From positions 202,303-266,302 of the forward strand of contig VSDK01000708.1 of assembly GCA_009767595.1 (NCBI GenBank): a stretch of DNA of 64,000 nt. Reading direction: 5' to 3'. Below, piece after piece: positions 20,501-26,500 of this stretch. Numbering within the stretch: the first letter of the stretch is position 1; each line of letters starts with the position of its first letter. A program made the position numbers and the translations under genes. The notes below the pieces were generated by a model. The model did no database searches. It saw only the letters and a program-made list of their open reading frames with translations, and was not told the DNA's origin. Origin of the DNA: Symbiodinium kawagutii. Its lineage: Eukaryota; Sar; Dinophyceae; Suessiales; Symbiodiniaceae.

Positions 20501-23500
20501 TGCTATGCCGCCTTTAAAGCTAAGGTGGTAGACTAGGAGTGGTCACTAACCAAAGGCTTAACCAAAGGCTTAGAGCCACCAGAAAAACAATGAGTTGATT
20601 TGATTGTGATGATGTTGATTATTTCATGGTGAGTTGGTTGTAGTTGCTTCACTGATGGTTCATGGTTGCTTCAGTGATGCTGATTCATGGTTTACTTATA
20701 GTGAAGGATTCGTCGATTGATGGCTACTAGTTGGAAAACGATCACCATTTCACCATCATTTCACCAACATTTCACCATTTTCCACGCCTTGAACCACCCA
20801 AAATCACCAAAAAATCACCCACCACCCACCAACATCACCCTCAACTCGTCATTCCTCACCCCCTCGTGGACCCCCTCCTTGATCCCCGTCGCTTCGGTAG
20901 GTCGGGACTGTGGGACTGAACCTGACGGCCGCATGCAATGTGATCCATTTCGATCGCCAGTACAACCCCGCCAAGGAGGATCAGGCGACGTGCTGTGACT
21001 GGCGCTCAGCCAGGCATGTTTGATACATAGGGGTCTAGTTGGTGGTTTTAAACATGTTTTATTTTCCCTAGTAGTCATTAACAAATGGTTGGTTGAAACG
21101 GTTGAAACCACCAACCAGGGGGTGAACAATAACTAGCTGGTGATTCTCAGGGAGCGATGAGGGTCGCCAGGGGTATCCCGTTCAATCCGTTTAAAGGAGG
21201 AGCGATTCAGAGCTACAGGGAGTGGTGAAACCAGATGGTAGTAGGGGTTGAACAATAAGGTTGTAATGTGATTATAATACATAATAAAGTTGGTATAGCT
21301 TAAGAGATAGGGGATTGTAATGATAATAAATGATGCTAACCAACAATGGGGATTAAACAGTGAGGCTTATAGTAGTCAAGGAGGTTTTGTGGTGGGTCCA
21401 GTTTATACCAAGATGTTTTGGGGGTTATGGATCCATGGATTTCATCATATAGGGGGGGGTTGGATACATCTACTTCCATGGTAGATCCAGTTTTAGTCTA
21501 GATAGCTGGTGAATGAAGATTAAGATTCTAAGGGAGTTATATGGGGTTATATTATGTATCCAGGCTTATATGATGTAACCACCATAGTTTACTATGATTA
21601 TCATTACCTCACTGGTGTAATAACAATACATATCATCATTTTGATGACTATGGATCTAACATTAGCTATCAACAATTAGCCACCATAGTCATTCACCAAG
21701 AGCGACCACCACCATGGGGGTTCAATGGCCTCTTCAATGAATAGTGTTTGTCATGACGAACCATGTTTTATCCATCATCAATTAACCGTCGGTGCTCAAT
21801 TAGCCATCATTGAATTATCAGTCATCAAACATCACCAACCATCAATTCAATTAATTTATCAATAAACCATCAATTGACTCATCAATTAACCACCAATTAG
21901 CCATAACCATCATCAAACAGCACTTACCATCAAATATCAATTCACCATCAATTAACCATCACTAAGGGTCATTCATTTTAGGTTTGTTCATCAAGGATCT
22001 CAGCTCCATATCCATCCCTATCCATACTTGGATGATCATCCCACTTAGTAACCATGGTTAGTAACTGCTCTAAGTGGGTTATATCCTTGATAAATAGGTG
22101 AACTAACCATGGTTACTAACCAGTTACTAAGTGGGATGATCATCCAAGTATGCAGGATTTACCCCGCTCCCAGGACCCCTCCACCCACCGTGACCCCTTT
22201 CGCGCAACGTCCAGGCAACGGACCGAGCACATCGCATCGGTCAAGAAAGCAAAACGGTCTTCGTTCACTATCTCATCACCAAGGAGACGGGGGGTGACCA
22301 AGGGTTGATCACCAAGGGTTGATCACCAAGGGTTGATCACCAAGGGTTGATCACCAAGGGTTAATTGATGATAAAGCAGGTGATCAACTGGTGATCAACT
22401 GGGGGTGAAAAGCAGGTGATGGAGGTTGATCACCAAGGGTTCGTAACCAAAGGGTAGTAACCAATGATAATGATCACCAATGATGTTCATCACCAAGGGT
22501 TAACCAATCAGATAGTTCGTACTAGCTAATGTTGATCACCAAGGGATGACCAGTAATATTACCAAGGGTTATAGTGAGTGACCAGTGTTTTCTTGCTTAC
22601 TAACACCTATTAAGTTTATCACAAGGTAAGTATCACCAGGTAGGTATCAACTGAGTGAGCGAAGACTATTAGCCAATTAGAAATAACCAACTAGGTAGTG
22701 ACCAATTATTTTGATCACCAAGGCTTCCTTACCCTTAGTACGAACCAACTACTTAGTAACCAATCATGCTTGTGAGTAACCAAGGGCCAATAACTAATCA
22801 TGTTGATCATCAATGATGATGACAGCCAACAATTATGATCTCCAAGGGTTCAACCATCATTGAGTTCCGAGGCAATAGTTTGTAACCACTAGTTAGTACC
22901 TAATGAATGATAGGTTGATTCCCGATGGTTAGTAATCAATGTTGATAGCTAAAATACCTAAAGTCGTTTGGTAGTGACTGAACCACATATTTGTTGATTA
23001 TTAATCATGACGGGAGTTGACCTGTGAATCAAGCAATGGTACCTTTCCGAAAATTGGATCATCCAACCTGTATTTGCGATGGTCAAGCTGTCAATTTCCA
23101 GGAGTGTAATCGAGCCATCCATGAGGGATTGTCCCATAAATGATGTGCCCCTTCCGCTTGCCAGTTGGTTACCCACTGTCACTGATGATCAGTTTACTTA
23201 GTGCAATCGGTTCCCCCACCATGGCGAGGTGGATACGCCTGTGGTAGTACAACCATTGGAGCTGGTTGATACTGGTGAGTGATAATTTACTGTTGAGAAG
23301 TGAACCGCTCATGTTGGTTAATCATCAATAATTCAATACTTAGGTTAGTGATTGAACTCGTCAATTCAATAGTTAATCTAACCACTCTTTGACTAAGTAT
23401 TCATCATTGAACCGCTGATTAAATTGAAGGACCAGACCAGTACACAATTATCATTAATGATTCAATTGCCGTGATCATGGTTGAACCACTGACTGTAAGA

Positions 23501-26500
23501 TCCAAGTTATGCTTGTGTTGATCAAGACCGATTACTATAAAATCCTGTGTGCTGTAGTAAACCGTGGGGGATTGATAATTAGCCAGAGGGTCCGCTAGCC
23601 ATTTGACTATAGGTATATCTACCATGACCGGCAGTTGCCCTCGCCATAAATCAAGGTAACTAAGAGTTAAGGGGCACCCCTTGTGTCCATTGTTGATAAC
23701 GATTAACACTGGCTGACAACTATGGCCAACAATGAATCAATGATTATAGATCAATTGAACCTTAGATCGATTAAATCGTTTGATACAAGATAGGCCCCCA
23801 ACCACAAGTTCAAGTCGGTTTATAAGTGTAGCTTGGCTGGTGTGATTCCTACAGATTGACTTCGAAGCTTTGTACAGGTTGACTCATAAGTTCAATCACC
23901 CTGTGAAACAGGCTCCAATTATAATAGCTGAACACGTTCCATCTAAAACTGGTTGATGCTTTTGAGCATTCTTTATTTTCGCTATAGTAATTATTGATAT
24001 TAACAAATGGTTGACAAGCATATTTTTTCATGAAGGGGTGGTTCAACCAATCAGAAAACCACTGCTCAGCATTGAACATCCATGATTTTCCACGCATTAC
24101 TTCATCATTGATGTGGTTTTCCGCGTGAAAACTCATGGATGCGTACATCTTTGACCTGGCTGTTGGAGTGAACTATAAGTTGACTCATAGGCATAGGTTC
24201 CATCACCCTCTTAAACAGCTTCCATTTGCAACAATAGCCTAACAGGTTCCATATTAAGATAGCCATGTTAAGTAGCCATGTTAACAGGTTCCATGAGTCA
24301 TACCAGCCATGATAGCAAAAACTGGCTCATGGCAGTTTCAGCTATTTAAGTGGTAGTTCATAGCTAATTAATAGTTCATAGCTCATTAAGCAAAGTAAAC
24401 TAGCTAGTTTACTAATAGCTATGAACTATTACTATTAAACAGCTTAATGAGTTCATAGCTAATGAACTATTTCAGGCTGAGTTCATAGCTAATTAAACAG
24501 CTCGTTTACTTTGCTCAGCTTGACTCCTGGCGCCTGTGACGCTCGGCTCCAGGAGACCTTTGAGGAACGCCTCGCAGAGATCATCGAGACCAAGAAACGC
24601 ATCGCGAGCTACGTCATGTTCGACTGTGCCTGGGACCGGGGAACGGGGGTCCAAACGAGGGTTGTGATGGTTGGTGGTTGGGACCATAGGTTAGTCACGG
24701 TTGATTGAGTTGAAGGTTGGTGAATGGTTCATAATGGTTCATAATGGTTCATAATGGTCGTTGATAATGGTCAAGCCAGCTAGTTCTCACACCTGCAATG
24801 AAAACAGGTTGGTGGTTCTAGATTGTTGAATCATTTTCTCAGATCAGCTCGGCATGATGGAAATGGAAAATGGTTGGTTGATTAGCTAGGTTTGTTCGGA
24901 GGCTCGGCTTAAGGGTTCCAAAGGATTTATTTCCCCAGCTGATGTCAGATTTGGCTCAATTCCCATCTCATCAAAAACACTGGTGCTGGCACGTGCCACA
25001 CCCTTGGACGCAATGGGTTCCAAAGCAACTGTGGCCAAATTTTGTTTGCTGGTGCTCACTTTGCTGCGCATCGCGGCAAATTTCTATTGGGGATTGTCGG
25101 TCTCCAAGTATTATAGTTGGAACGTCAGTGTTTTAAAAGACTGGACGAATTGTCCATGTGATGGGCCATGCACAGATCCGAATTTGGATCCTGGTGCGTG
25201 GTGCAACTACTCAGCCAGTAGTTTTAACGACTACTGGTATATGGTGGATCTTCCTCGGGGCGACTATTCTGGCTGCGATGAGGTCAATGTGACTTGGGGA
25301 TATTGCTGGAATCCCCCATTTGATCCAGACCGAGCATTCCATTCAAAGACCCTCAGACTCAACGAAATGCGCACGACTGACTTGCACAGATATTATTCTG
25401 ATCATCCTCGGTTCTATGCCTATGAGATTAGGATTGACTTCATGGCCTTGATGAATTATGCTGTGAAGCCTTTGATTTCGGCGCTGGGGGTTTTCATTTT
25501 TCTCAGCCGGCAACGCTCTTCAGCGGCGTCGCGGCTCCATTTGTGGTGCTTCTGCAGTGTGCTTTGGATTTTTGTGAGCAGTCCCCTTGCAGATGAGAGC
25601 ATCGCCGGCCTACAACTTGAGATTACGGGAACGAGGGATGAGATGTGGGTGAATGGTCCAACTCAATCTCAGTTGTTTGTACTTGGCATCACTGTCTCAA
25701 ATCTTCTCCAGATGCATATAGCAAATTCCAAGTTGAGATGCTTACTATGGAATCGTTTAGCGATTTTCGTGACATTTCTTCCAGCAGTTCTTGTCCTTGG
25801 AGGGGTGGGCAGCACTGTGATCCTCATAGATTTGGAATATGGCGTCTGCGAGGGGTGGATTCATTGCGAGTCCCAGCACCAATTTTTCTGGAATTGGCTC
25901 CTTACCTGGGCGTTTTTGTTGGCCTTATTGGGGCCGCTGCAATCAGTGGGGATGTGGCTCGAGGCATGCAGAGCTGCTCGTGCATATACCTCAAGCTGGG
26001 ATGAAATCCGATCAGAAGTCCGCTGCTTGTGTGCAACAGCTTTTCTCACTATGGTGGGGTCCCCGCTGCCAGCGTTTTTGATGGCACATTTTATGCGCAT
26101 GAATGAGTCTTTATACGATCGTAGTTTTCAAATGATTTTGACTCTGGATTTGACCTGCCAGACATTCAGTTCACTCCTGCTGGGCGGAATGATCGGACCC
26201 CAGAAGTGGACCAAGCCGATGGATTTGCTCAGCAAATCCAGCGGCTTCGCCCCCCTTTGGGGTGTGAAGGTGTCAATCTATCAGCAGATAAATGCATCAC
26301 ATCATTTCCTGGAAAGTACGCCGACAAGTGGGACATGGCTGTGGAAGTCGCCAGTGGAACAGAAATCTGTTCATTGGCTTGTGTGTTCCTGACTGATATA
26401 CAGAATCAGGTCTTGGTCAACATGTGACGAACCCCGAAAGTCTGAATGGGGACTGTTATTGCAAAGCCCTCTATGGCAGTGTGCCCTGGCAAGCCTATGT

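Larger units (their letters stand above)
20985..22214 (+). other. Intron 11
   Basis: Starts GCGACGTGCTGTGAC. Contains a family J element (21038-21119) and the family D element with a perfect 30-bp TIR (22024-22152), which ends about 60 nt before exon 12. The middle is AT-rich TATAATGATAATAA sequence followed by ACCATCAATT-type repeats. Confidence 0.65.
22284..24552 (+). other. Intron 12
   Basis: Begins GAGACGGGGGGTGACCAAGG and a 14-bp tandem array (22297-22362) whose word decays over the next 500 bp. The middle is mixed low-complexity DNA; open frames on the minus strand at 22958-24148 have no recognisable domain. The right end has a palindrome-rich block (24389-24520) next to exon 13. Confidence 0.6.

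Noticed and set aside
22294-22900. CRISPR-like array in the GATCACCAAGGGTT repeats
   Set aside because: No unique spacers; units are directly adjacent and the host is clearly eukaryotic.
23419-24148. Two minus-strand frames of about 100 codons in helicase intron 12
   Set aside because: Composition is mixed rather than repetitive, but I find no motif, splice signals or neighbouring exon, so I cannot support a gene.
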